Shown piece by piece: positions 1 through 22,835 of a stretch of 24,153 bases of DNA (its first letter is position 1; each line of letters begins with the position of its first letter). The notes beneath the pieces were generated by a model, which was not told the DNA's origin, did not search any database, and was given only the letters and a program-made list of their open reading frames with translations. The position numbers were made by a program, and so were the translations under genes. This DNA comes from Salpingoeca rosetta (lineage: Eukaryota > Opisthokonta > Choanoflagellata > Craspedida > Salpingoecidae): NCBI RefSeq assembly GCF_000188695.1, contig NW_004754921.1, positions 795,889-820,041 of the forward strand. The letters run 5' to 3'.

Positions 1-13
1 GCACAATGTTCAC

Positions 14-970
14 GAGCGGACCTGGTCAGCAAAGAGGGGGAAGCCAATGAGGGGCACGCCGTGGTATGCAGCCTCCAAAATGCCGTTGGCGCCGCCGTGC
101 GCAACGAAAGCGCGCACATTCGGGTGGCCTGGCACGGGGGTGGGGGGATTAGGGGGCAGGCGGGTTAGAGGATGGGTTGAGGGGTGAACAATGTGCCATT
201 TCAAAGCAGCTGTTGAGCTGCGTTCATTTCAATGCGATAGACTGAAGTTGCTGAACCAATCACACGCGCACGCACATACACACACGTACCGAGAACGTTG
301 TTCTGCTCAACCCAGTCGACAAGCTTTGATAAGCTTTGATATGGAGTGTAGAGAGGGTAAGTGAATGTGATGAATGAGGTGTGTTGGCAGTCATTCGAGA
401 CACGAATGCAGAGAACTTGTCAACAAGCCACAAACACACACACACACACACACGCACACGCACACATCACTGAATGAATGCGTGCAAACGAGCACGATAG
501 CGCGACGTACGAGGGTGTTGTCGGCGACCTTGGGCCGGTTGCCGTTGAACTTCCAAATCACCTTCTGCTTCAACTTACCCTGAACAGGCAAAACAATCAC
601 GTCCACATGTGTGTGTGCATGTCAGTTGGAGTATGATATGCGAAGACACCACAGCCACATGCATGTCCGTTACAGCAGATATCGTGGGTGCATGTGCAGC
701 ACTGGTCTACGTACGAAGGCGTTTGCGAGCATCTCTGCCTGATCGTCCTCAAGGCGAGCGATGGTGCCAAACGACACCAGCACAACACCGTGCTCAGCCT
801 GTCACGCACGTGCAAGGCAGGGAACATGGATGGGCGCATGCACCATTCAAATAAAATGATTTGTGATGGTTGATACACTCAAGTCCGTCCACACCACTAG
901 ACCAGAGGCCACACACACACACGCGCGCGCGCACGCACACATGCACACACACACACCCACACCCACACCC

Positions 971-1059
<89 letters not shown>

Positions 1060-1606
1060 GCACACACACACAACACACACACACGTTGTCGAGGATGTCA
1101 CGGATGTTGGCGTCCTGAACCGGGACGGCTGGCTCTGGGAGAATCGGACCGACCATCCGCACGCTCGGCGTGATGAGACGCGGGAACTCAAACGCAAAGT
1201 CTGTCTGGTAGATGACGTCAGTCACCTGTGTGTGTGTGTGTGTGAGTGTATTGTTCGCATTTGTGTGTGTGTGTGTGTGTTATGTGTGAGGAATGAGCCA
1301 CAATGGCCATCGTGGCACGTGCAATGAAAGCGACACCAATCCCCAAGTACGATTCGCGATCCACCCACTACTACCACCACCACCACCGATGACAACAACA
1401 ACAGCAACAACACCACCACCACCACACGTTGTGGAAGGTCTTGAAGAAGCTCCCGGAGAGCCCGAGCTGAGCACGGAACTCGTTGGCCTTTGGCTCAATG
1501 ATGAACCATCTGTTGTCCAGGAGAGGGAGGGGTGATGGGCATAAGCAGGCGGAGCGGAAGATGGAGCCATGGATGGATACGAACGTGCACACATGAGCGC
1601 GAGGAT

Positions 1607-1694
<88 letters not shown>

Positions 1695-3210
1695 CACAAC
1701 ACACGCATGCACAAGCAGACACACGAACACACACGCACACGTTCTATCCCATGCCGCTGATGCTCGTGGCAGACACCTGATGTAGTAGTCGATGGCAAAG
1801 ATGACGGCGTTGTGCAGCCGCTGTGGAAACGTCATCTCGGGGCTGTACTTGGTGCCCATGTGGGGAACAGTGGCGAGCGGGATGGGCACGCCGTATTGGA
1901 TGCTGATGAACGGATCTGGTTTGGACGTGGGATGTGGTGTTGTACGTCAGTGCACACACACACACACACACACACACATTCGCACACACACATGCGCACA
2001 CACACACACACACACACACTCACACACATACACACACATACACACTCACACACATACACGCTCACTCACATACACGCTCACTCACTCCCCACCCCCAAAC
2101 AAGCACACACACACACACCGAAGAAGTTTGTTGGGGAAAGGTGGACGTTGACTGGGACCCCTGCTGCTTCTGCCATGATCTGGGAGCACATGTAGTTGGG
2201 ATCAACCTGCACAGGGCACAACGCAGAACATCGGACGCATGAGCTCTGGTCACGGCACAGTAGAAGTGAAGGGGTTTCACACGACCATGCGACATGCAGA
2301 GCACACGTGTGGGTACTCGTAACGGACCACGACGGCATCACAGCCCTTGAGGAGCTTGAGGAGCTCTGCGTCGTTGGCCTTGGCAGTGCACATTCTTGAA
2401 ATCACGTCGAAGATCTTGAACCAGCCTGCGAGCATCCAGTGCAATGCGTGGCAAGCGAGGAATCGCACAAGGATGTGCAACAATCATTGAGGAGAAGACA
2501 CTCGTACATTCGATCAAACGTGCGCGACCGCATGCATCGAGAGCACAAGGGCGTGGGAGGAGCAGGAAGGCACGCGCACTACAAACCAGCTCACGTGTAC
2601 ACAGAGCAAGCACACGTGCACAGAAACAAAAGCGCGCGCGCACACTCTCTCACACACACACACACACTCTCTCTCTTGTTCACGCAAGGCGGGACAAACC
2701 TGAGAGCGGGTCAAGGAGAGCCATGTCCTGCAACAGCGCGTGTGTCTCTTCCGTGGACATGCCGCTCTCCACAGTGTACACTTCAAAACCGTCCAGGTTG
2801 CCATGCTTCCCATCAAGGTTTGTGTTGATGAACACAATCTACGCACGCACACACGGCGTGTGAAAGTCAGGAACAAAGACAAACGAACACGTGTGGGTGC
2901 ATTCTCACGTGTGGGAAGCACATGGAAAAGGAAAGCAGCGCCTCCCACCACTGCAGCATCACCATCAGACCTAACACACTCTCGCACACATGCCATCACT
3001 GTCCTCCCGCTACTGTTCCGTACGTACCTCATGCCCGCGACTCTTGAGCTCCTGGCCGACCTTGCTGAAGACCATGTGGTGGCTGGGCCCCGAAGGGAAG
3101 CCAAACATGGCAATGCGGGCACCATCCACAGCAGCGCCGCCGCCACACAGCACCACAGCCGCCACTGCAGCCAACACCGCCACACTCAAAGCAGAAGAAC
3201 AAGGTAGCAT
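14..3210 (-). CDS. UDP-glycosyltransferase (UGT family), 3' end beyond the window
   Basis: Predicted membrane-associated glycosyltransferase of the UDP-glucuronosyl/UDP-glucosyltransferase family, which moves sugar from a UDP-sugar to small lipophilic acceptors, usually in the ER lumen. Exons read on the minus strand: 3210-3028, 2838-2700, 2425-2307, 2206-2119, 1915-1777, 1509-1428, 1225-1085, 798-715, 579-511, 323-290, 128-14. All junctions are GT-AG and in phase, giving about 397 residues. The ATG at 3210 starts a hydrophobic signal peptide ([19 protein letters not shown]). The N-terminal half has PSGPSHHM, where a His sits at the place of the family's catalytic base. The UDP-binding half has [10 protein letters not shown] and the family signature near residues 355-395 ([16 protein letters not shown], then VAHGGANG and PLFADQ). 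Family proteins are about 500-530 residues, so the missing part probably includes the C-terminal membrane helix. The last donor is uncertain: GTGAAC after position 14 gives FADQVRS, and an alternative GT lies 9 bases earlier in the sense direction. The acceptor specificity cannot be told. Confidence 0.92.
973..1056 (+). repeat. (CA)42 microsatellite in UGT intron
   Basis: An uninterrupted CA run of about 84 bp in the intron between UGT exons 7 and 8. In the sense of the gene it reads as TG. It is part of a longer TG-rich stretch that starts at the donor at 1084. Confidence 0.97.
1608..1691 (+). repeat. (CA)n microsatellite in UGT intron
   Basis: A pure CA run of about 84 bp in the intron between UGT exons 5 and 6. 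It reads TG in the sense strand and lies nearer the donor (1776) than the acceptor (1510). Confidence 0.97.
1951..2118 (+). repeat. Interrupted CA-rich tract at a UGT donor
   Basis: CA repeats broken by TT, TG, TA and CT steps run up to position 2118. That is the first intron base after UGT exon 4, so in sense the intron opens with GTGTGTG. Confidence 0.9.
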
Positions 3211-3367
3211 GATGCTTGCTTGTTGTCTGGCCACACAAAAAATACACAAGCGCCGAAAATTTGAGGCTGGGACAGCGAATCCTAAATGCATTTAAGATGG
3301 CATTGTAAGAGCTGAAAGAGCTTCAATCCGTTATTAATTGTGCATCCAATCCTTTGCGAGGCCAACG
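3211..3367. promoter_or_regulatory. Divergent promoter between UGT and CHY genes
   Basis: Only 157 bp separate the start codon of the minus-strand UGT gene (3210) from the first in-frame ATG of the plus-strand CHY gene (3368). The segment is richer in A and T than the flanking exons and is free of the CA/TG arrays seen in nearly every intron. No clear TATA box or known motif can be assigned by eye. That it is a shared bidirectional promoter follows from the geometry. Confidence 0.6.
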
Positions 3368-8791
<5,424 letters not shown>

Positions 8792-8827
8792 TTGCGGCCC
8801 ACGATCCTGCAACCAAACACACACACG

Positions 8828-8868
<41 letters not shown>

Positions 8869-9269
8869 CAAACAAACACAGCTTTGCGTTGTGACTCGCT
8901 TCGGTATGCGCTCGTGTACGAAAGTGGGAAAGACAAGCAAATCCACTGGTTTCTATGATACACACATGGAAAACCCAACAGCACACAACCATGTCACTTC
9001 AAACGCAAAAATACTTTGTCAATTACGCACAACATAACCACGGAGAAGAGAGGGAGACAGAGCGAACAGCCAACGAAAGCAAAGGGAGCGTAGGTAAGTG
9101 ATAACACAAAAGAGAGAATCAAGCCGACACAAGGACGCGCGTGCCGGGCGAGCGGAGGTGCGAGCCAAGCACACCAGCAACCAGCACCGCCAGGCACACA
9201 ACCACATGCAAAACAAAACCAGGGAGAACAAGAGGGGAGGAAAGACAACATGTATTGGATCGTCATTAG

Positions 9270-9508
<239 letters not shown>

Positions 9509-9562
9509 AAATTGAAAAGACAAAACAAAACGAAGCATAGAGCAGTGCAAATGAGAGCGACT

Positions 9563-11495
9563 CTAAGCGTGCGAGTCGTAAGTTGGCTCGTCCATGGGTG
9601 GTGCGGCGTCAAAGTACATGCCGTCCTCGTGCCCAAAGCCGCCGTCCTGCAGGTTGACCGTGTCGTAGTCAGGGTCCGTCTCCACCGCGTGCGAGTGGTA
9701 CAGCGGATTCTCAAACGTGGACGCCGGGTCGCGCACAGACGGGTTTGAGTACGCGCTGGCAACGCCAAGCTTGGAGTGGGAGCGCGAGCGCATGACAACA
9801 GCGACGATGATGACGAGGAGAACAACGCCGGCAATTGCAATACCGATGATTCCGCCAAGGGTGACGCCAGCAGTCGAGTTGGACGTGCTCGGCTCCATGG
9901 ACACCGTCTGCTGCGGATCGCTGCCACTCACGTCCGAGTTGGTGAAGTCGTTGACGAGCGACGTGGCGTTGTTGGCGCTGAGGTTGTCACGGATGGCCGT
10001 CAGCAGGTCAAACGTGTTGAGGTTCATGCGCACGATGGCTGCACGCACATCATCGGCGACATCCAGCGGAACGAGCACCGCGTACTCAAACAACACCTGT
10101 GCGCCGGCATCGTGCGTGGCAATAAAGAAGGGGTGGAACGACAAAAAGTCCTCAATGGCGGCGAGAACGGCGGCCCGCGCAGAGTTGACGGTGCTGGCGC
10201 TCACACCAGTGAACGTGAGGTTGGATGACAGCAGCACGGTTGCGCTGACGGGCGTGAGGCAGTCGGAGTAGCACGTGTGCACGGCGCCGAATGTCGTGTC
10301 GCTCGTGTCCAGCCCGCACACACGCGTGCACGCGGTGCTTGGGTGGCCGTTGCACGTCTGCATGAGGCACTCCAGCTGTGGGATGCACGTCGTGTCGAAG
10401 CTGCAGCGCGTGATGGCCGCAGAGCAGCGCGCCTCGCAGCCAACCACCTCGTTCGTGGTCGTCGACACAGCCGGTGCCGCCGTGGTGCTGGTGGTGGTCG
10501 CTGGCATCGCAGAGGCCGTGCTTGCGCTTCCACTTGCAGTTGATGTTGTGGAGGAGCCAGTAGGGCGCGTGGACTGGCCTCGGGTGGACACGGCTTGGCT
10601 GCTTGTGGACTGCACATCAGTCGCCGTCGTCTTGGAACCTGGCTTGGTGGTGGTCGTGGTGGTCGTGGTGGTGTCACCCTGCTGCGTAGTCTTGGTGTCT
10701 GGCTTGGTGACCGTTGTGGCGGTGGTGGTGTCACTGCCTTCTGTAGTCTTGGTGGCGACTGGTGTGGTAGTGGTGGTGTCACTGCCTTCTGTAGTCTTGG
10801 TGGCGACTGGTGTGGTGGTGGTGGTGTCACTGCCTTCTGTAGTCTTGGTGGCGACTGGTGTGGTAGTGGTGGTGTCACTGCCTTCTGTAGTCTTGGTGGC
10901 GACTGGTGTGGTAGTGGTGGTGTCACTGCCTTCTGTAGTCTTGGTGGCGACTGGTGTGGTGGTAGTGGTGTCACTGCCTTCTGTAGTCTTGGTGGCGACT
11001 GGTGTGGTGGTAGTGGTGTCACTGCCTTCTGTAGTCTTGGTGGCGACTGGTGTGGTGGTGGTGCTGCTGCTGACGGTGGCGGTGGTGGCGATTGGCGTCC
11101 GTGTCACATCCCCCGTTGGTGGCGGTGTGGGCTCCATGCAGTCTGTGCTGCATGTGACAGAGGACATGACGGCGCTGACCACATCCTCGCCGAGGTTGTT
11201 CGTGCACGTCTGCCCGGAATCGCGTGTGTTTGGGAGGGGAGGGGAAAGGTGATGATGAGATGATGAGATGATGAGGTGATGCAATGAGTGTTGGAACAAA
11301 CATCGATGTTGAGGAAAGCAGAGACAGCAAAAACGTGAAGGGATGTTCTCACGCTGCCAAGTGAAGCACCCACGCAAGTGCCACAACACATTACATCAGC
11401 CACACAGCTTGCAGGGCAATGTTGTCGACACTACCATCACAAAACCACACCAGGCAAACAAGATGGCATACGGCGGTACACACAATCCAACCAAC

Positions 11496-11562
<67 letters not shown>

Positions 11563-14500
11563 GCAGGATGTCTGCTCCACGGCCGTCACAGCCCAGGTCG
11601 GAGCACCCGCTCATCTTGAAGCATTCGACGGCATCGCGGCACTCGGCATTTTGCTCGCACAGGAAGGATTCAATGCGGCAGGCGACGCAATATGGACCCA
11701 CAGCATCGCCCAGCCCGCACCCGTGGAAGCACGACGCAACGTTCAGCACAGCCATGTCTTCATCTTGATTCTGGTGGCAGTGTTGGTGTGTCATTGTTCA
11801 CAGAATCGAAGACGAAGAATGGAGTGAGTTAATGGAGTGGGTTTACACAATGAAGGCAACAGGAGCAGCCATGCAGAACAGAACAGATGTGACTGGGTCA
11901 ATGTGCATGCGTGCTTGCTCCGGCAATTGTGTGTGTGTGGCATGTTGAGACACACAAACTGTTGCGGTGACGGTCTTACAGTGTCGCAGACGTCGAAGCA
12001 GGTCTCAAAGTCGTCACACTTGCGCTCAGCGGCGTTGTCAACGATGCAGCCAACGTCCTTTGCACACGACGTCCCGAGCTGGCACGACAGCTCATCGCTG
12101 CAGCCAGGCGGAGTGGACATGATGGGCAAGCGGGGGGTGTGAGAAGAGGTGATACACACGAATGCGCCCCACCGCACCTTGCAAGTACACGCACTTGCAC
12201 TCTCACATGGACAGCCAGCGCACAACCAACCAAACAACCATGCCGCAATGCCAGGGTACGTACATGCAGTGGTTAGCGCAAAGGTCAAACGGGGTGGTGG
12301 TGGTTGTGGTGCTCATGGTGGACTGGGGTGCAATTTGGCAGCGGTCGTGCATGCGGCACATGCCAATCGTGTCGATGACGTTGTACACAGCTTCGTTGCC
12401 CATGGAACACCGCTGCGTGTATGCAAGCAGGCAACAAGACAAGGGATAGTGGCGACGGTCAACTGTAACAACGTATGCCATGGACACACGCAGACACAGA
12501 CACACACACACACATGGACACACACACACACATGGACACACACACACACAAATAAGCACACACACAACTAAGCACACAGGCAGACGCATGCGCAGACACA
12601 CGCACGTCAATGAAGGTGAAGATGACGTTGTTGAGGTCGTCGCCAGTGAGATTCATGTTCATGGCCTCAGCCACGCCCGTATCGAGGCATGAGAGCGCTT
12701 TGCGGCAGTTGTCGTCATCAAAGCACACGTCCGTCACCATCCCGCACGCATACGGGCACGCACGGGCGGTGAAGTCGCAGTAGTCTGTGCAGTGCTGGAC
12801 GGCTTGCACGTCGGCCGCCAGCTGATCGTTGTGGGTGCAGATGCCACGGCACTCATCAATGGTGTTGCAGGCTTGGTCAATGGCGCCCGTGGCCATGCAC
12901 ACGAGCGACTGTGCGCAGTCTGTGCCGAGGGAGCAGTTGAGGTCGTCGATGCACTGCGCGCCGCACGGGCCGTCGTCGTCCGTGGTGTTGCTCGGCGGCG
13001 CGGTGGGCATGGTGGGGGTGCACGCGTCGAAGCACGAAAACATGACCTGCACCTGAGCCAGCACACTCGGGTCAACGCCCGTCGTGTCGGCGCAGTGCTG
13101 TAACGGCAGGTGGAGGGGTTGCGTTGGATGGATCGACATGTAAGGATTGGGCGGGAACCAAAGACACATGTCAGTGCAAGTCTGAACGATCAAATAAGGC
13201 TGCCTTGTCAAATAAGGCTGCCTTGTCACACGCTGCTACACGCACATGCACGCACCAGCACACACGACACACATACACACATACACACAGAGACACTCGC
13301 GTATCTGCGAGGACCAACCATGACGAGCTGGTCAAACTTGTCGGCGCATGTTGGGGTGGTGCAGTCGTTGTTGCGGATAAACTCGCCGGCGCACTGCAGG
13401 ACCTTGAGACAGTCTGCATCGGCAGCGCACATGCCCTGCTGCAGCAGGCACTGGGCGTTGCACGTATCGGGCACGGAGCACTGGGCCGTGCACTTGAGGG
13501 CATCCGTCAACTGTGGTGGTGATGATGGTGGTGGTGGTGGTGACAATGGTGGTGGATGGTGAGGTGAGGTTCAGGGATTGAATGAATGTTGTCAAGCACG
13601 AACGTGGTCATTTGAAGTGCACACATACGAATAGTAACATCACCGCAAACCTCTGACAAGCAGCGTCGAGCATGCAATCAGCGTGTGCATGTGTCAGACA
13701 AGCAAACATACGCAAAGAGAGAGAGACAGAGACAGAAGGGGGGACAATACGTACAGGGGAAGTGTCTGCGTTGTCAACGCAGCCGTCAATGCAGGACATG
13801 GGGTCCTCGCACGTCTCCTGGACCAGACCAGAGATGGCGCACTGGAGGTTTTGTCCACACTCGTTGCCAAGCATGCAGTTGGAGGCGTCACTACACATAC
13901 AAAGGGGACACATGCATGCAAGATGGCAGATGACAAAACAAAAAGCGTGTGTTGTGAGGAAGTGAAGTCAGACGTACGAACTGTAACACTACAATCAAAC
14001 CACGCATGTGGCTTCACATGCACACACACACACGCATGCACGCACACACACACGTACATATTCACGCGCGCTCGCACGCACACACACGCATACAAGCGCA
14101 CACGCGTACACGCGACAAGGCACGCACAAACACGCTCTCAGCGCATGGTATGGTCAAACGTACGCGCATTGGGTGGCGCAGCCGACGGGTCCAGAGCCGG
14201 GCCCAAAGATGGTGGTGGTCGCGGCGGCAGCAGTGGTCGAGGCAGTAGCGGCAGCAGTGGTGGTGGACACGGGCGGGGGGTTGGTGCTGCTGACGGTGGA
14301 CGTGATCATGTCGCACTTGCCGTTGCAGCGGATGGCCTGGAGCACGTGCTCTGCGACAGGTGGCGGCACAACCACACTGCACTCCTGGTGGTGTGGACGC
14401 ACACGGGCGGCGGGAGTGAGGTGGTTGAAGGGGAAAAGGTGGATGAAGCAATGAGCAAAATGGATGAAGTGCAGGCAAGATGCCAGAACCCCTGGGAGGG

Positions 14501-14566
14501 GGAGCAATTCGCAGCAGCACCAGTCGTGAATCATGTCACATACAGTCACCCAAGAACAAACAAACA

Positions 14567-14602
<36 letters not shown>

Positions 14603-15010
14603 CAAACACACACACATAAAACACACACACACACAAACACACACACACATGTGCACACGCACATGCACGCGCGTACCATGACAAACTGCTCGATCATGTC
14701 ATCGGAGCACTCGTTGCCGGCCATCAGACACTCTTTGGCAATCTTGTCCTGCGAGCACACAAGCGTCTCCTTGCAGAGGGGATCCTGGCTGCAGGACAGC
14801 TCAAGGGCAGTGCAGATGCTGGTGCACAGCGGTGCGTTGGCGTCGCAGGTTTGCACGCAACCAACCAAGCCGATCGCGGCTGGGTTCTCCATCAGCTGTG
14901 AAAAACAAAGTCAAACCACAAACAACAGGCGAGGTGTTATGCCACAAGAGTACAACAACAAGAATCAAAGTTTGGAAGTGCGTGGGTGAGAGTGGGTCGG
15001 CGCATAACTC

Positions 15011-15082
<72 letters not shown>

Positions 15083-15906
15083 TGTGTGTGTGTCTGTGTG
15101 TGTGTGTCTGTGGGTGTCTGTGTGTACATGAAACGACCAAAAAACAGTGGCACAGCAACACACACAACGTGCGGGGTAACATGACACTCGTACATCGCAT
15201 TCATCGGCGCAGGCTGTCGGGTCTGCGAGACACTTGAGCTCCTCGTGGTTCTCAACAACGCAGCGCAGGGCATCGGCACACTCCGACAGGAATCCACATG
15301 CAGCAAGATCCCTGTTGGGCCAACGTGGACAGCAGCAGTTGGATTGTTGAGAGAAGGTGGGTGCAAACATGCACCATGGGAAACGATACATCGTGTGAAT
15401 TGCAGCTCCAGTGCATAGCGCTTTCTGTGTGCAGGGCAGCGAAAGCAGGCAGAATACTATGCATGCGTGCGTGTGCGTGTGCGCATGTGTGATTATGTGT
15501 GTGTGTGTGCGCACAACATCACAAACACACACACACGAGCACATGGTCATGCATTTCCATGACAAGATGACACCAGGACAAACGGCACGTACGCGCAAGA
15601 AGCTTCGCAGTCGGCGTCTGCATCGTCATCCGCATCGCCTCCGCCAGGCTGAGTTGGCGGCGTGAGGGAAGGCTGGCAGATGGGCATCAGATTCCCGCTG
15701 GCATCGGTGCAAAAGCAGAGCTGCCCAAAGTTGTCAAGTTCATCATATCTGTTGAATGTGAGTCCCTGGCCGACACAGCCAGCAGTGCAGGCTTGCTCAG
15801 AGTCGATGCCCGCGTCTGTGCACGTGGGAATGTCACCAAACTGCGCCTGCACAATCACGCCAAGCGTGGCCAGCACAGCCACGCCTCCCAGAAGCGTCAT
15901 CCGCAT
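9563..15906 (-). CDS. Mucin-like type I membrane protein with tandem Cys modules
   Basis: Exons: 15906-15593, 15311-15194, 14895-14677, 14384-14164, 13890-13755, 13510-13319, 13097-12606, 12412-12264, 12097-11980, 11770-11561, 11209-9563. All junctions are GT-AG and in phase, giving 1271 residues. A signal peptide (MRMTLLGGVAVLATLGVIVQ) leads into a cysteine-rich extracellular part made of alternating modules with spacing C-x3-C-x5-C-x5-C-x5-C-x9-C-x5-C-x3-C (A type) and a related B type. Thr/Pro linkers follow, then a Thr-rich mucin segment of seven 16-residue repeats (unit TTTTTPVATKTTEGSD), one more A module, a region of about 120 residues before the membrane (NLTFTGVSASTVNSARAAVL and on) that recalls an SEA-like fold only in position, one helix near 1172-1196 (IIGIAIAGVVLLVIIVAVV) and a 75-residue tail with FENPLY, DYDTVNL and TYDSHA. 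Likely a glycosylated cell-surface receptor or adhesion protein; no known family was recognised. Confidence 0.85.
9698..9715 (-). other. FxNPxY motif in the cytoplasmic tail
   Basis: The tail encodes FENPLY, about 28 residues after the membrane helix. FxNPxY is the classic clathrin-adaptor and PTB-domain binding motif of LDL-receptor-type proteins. Further tyrosines follow in acidic contexts. Confidence 0.8.
10731..11066 (-). repeat. Seven 48-bp minisatellite copies coding mucin repeats
   Basis: Copies start at 10731, 10779, 10827, 10875, 10923, 10971 and 11019. In frame, each encodes a 16-residue Thr-rich unit with TPVATKTTEGSD. Between copies nearly all differences are synonymous changes in the Thr codons (ACC/ACT), and neighbouring copies share the same variants. 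Confidence 0.95.
11499..11560 (+). repeat. (CA)31 tract at a donor of the mucin-like gene
   Basis: The CA run ends exactly at the exon edge at 11561, so the intron in sense begins with an unbroken GTGTGTG run of about 62 bases. Confidence 0.96.
13190..13226 (+). repeat. Direct duplication of an 18-bp unit
   Basis: CAAATAAGGCTGCCTTGT occurs twice in tandem in the intron between exons 6 and 7 of the mucin-like gene. The unit itself holds a short inverted repeat, AAGGC/GCCTT. Confidence 0.85.
15013..15081 (+). repeat. (TG)n tract in a mucin-like gene intron
   Basis: A pure TG run on the plus strand (CA in the sense of the gene), extended by TCTG variants to 15124. It lies in the middle of the intron between exons 2 and 3. 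Confidence 0.95.
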
Positions 15907-16186
15907 CCTCCTCGTCTGGTCTTGTCTCTATGCTTGCTCCTCTGCCTGCCTCCTTCAAACACAGCAACTACTGGTCACACACACACTCAGGGTGTTCGTG
16001 GGCGTGGAGGTGTTTGTGTTGGGCGAAAGAAAGTGCATCAGCGCGAATGGCTGGCTGGCGTGGCTTCTTCAAGGGCGCTGTGCATATCGAAATTTATTGA
16101 AATTATCAACGAAAAGTCACAGCTTGCTGCGGTTTGTGGTGTTGCAGACGAACACAGCCGCGCTGTCATGTCATGTGTCTCACACA
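15907..16186 (-). promoter_or_regulatory. Helicase 3' flank and mucin-like gene promoter
   Basis: A 280-bp gap between the stop of the MOV10-like gene (16187) and the start codon of the mucin-like gene (15906), both on the minus strand. It must hold the helicase 3' UTR and the promoter of the downstream gene. It has a poly(A) signal at 16093-16098 and no long repeat. Confidence 0.6.
16093..16098 (-). terminator. Poly(A) signal AATAAA of the MOV10-like gene
   Basis: AATAAA on the minus strand in an AT-rich patch, about 90 bases after the helicase stop codon. It is the only canonical signal seen in this gap. Confidence 0.6.
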
Positions 16187-22118
<5,932 letters not shown>

Positions 22119-22835
22119 CTTGAAGAAGAGGGCGGGGGTGCAACACAGGGAATCAAGCGAGCGAGGACCAGCAAGCCGGGCTGCTGGCTTGCTTGCTTGT
22201 CGATTGCTTAGCTTCTTCTGTCGAGTGCAGTGTTTTGTCGAAGGGGTGAACAACAAAACAAAAAAGGTGGGTGGGGGGAGGGTCGACAAGACGATCCATT
22301 CAAGCAACACAGAGCGACAAGTGAGCACTGTTGTCGAGTGTGTTGCAGAGGATGTTTGATCAGGTGTTCTTTGTTCTGATGAGTGCAAAGCTGATGTGAC
22401 AGTGCGTCACATCACACACTTACACAAACACATCACACCACCACACACACCACCACACCGTAAACTTACCGCGGTCAGTGACGTGGGCTGCCACTTGTCA
22501 GACAACAAGTCTCACACACATCACAAAACATCAAAGCAACACACACACCAAACAAAGCACAACAACAAACCATGACACACCAAACGCCAAGCAGTCAACT
22601 GGTGACTTTTGTTGTGAGAATTTGCCATGAAGATATTCACGAATCGTCAGTACCCACACCGCGCACCAACCCCCGAAAACACACACGCCTGCCCACATAA
22701 GCATTTGCTTGCAACAAACGGACACCCACACACGCCCACAACACCCACGACAGCTCAGCAGGCAGGCAAGCAGTGAGGGGAGCACCGAGAACACACTGCT
22801 GAAGCACAAAAGGAACAGCGCCAGCAAGCGAAGAG
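22119..22835. promoter_or_regulatory. Divergent region between helicase and NAMPT
   Basis: A 717-bp stretch between the helicase start codon (22118, minus) and the NAMPT start codon (22836, plus). It must contain both 5' UTRs and promoters. It has a TTGCTTGCTTG patch near 22190, an A-rich/G-rich patch near 22250-22285, and CA/CACC-rich plus-strand sequence from 22430 to 22560. No long coding frame, RNA gene or clear TATA box is seen. A non-coding first exon for either gene is possible. Confidence 0.55.

Noticed and set aside
3338..3367. Upstream start of the CHY gene at 3338
   Set aside because: That codon is TTG. The first in-frame ATG is at 3368.
10275..11252. Long plus-strand open frame of 325 codons rich in Val and Ser
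   Set aside because: It is the antisense of the Thr-rich mucin repeat. The minus-strand frame has a signal peptide, cysteine modules, a membrane helix and phase-consistent introns, so this frame is a shadow.
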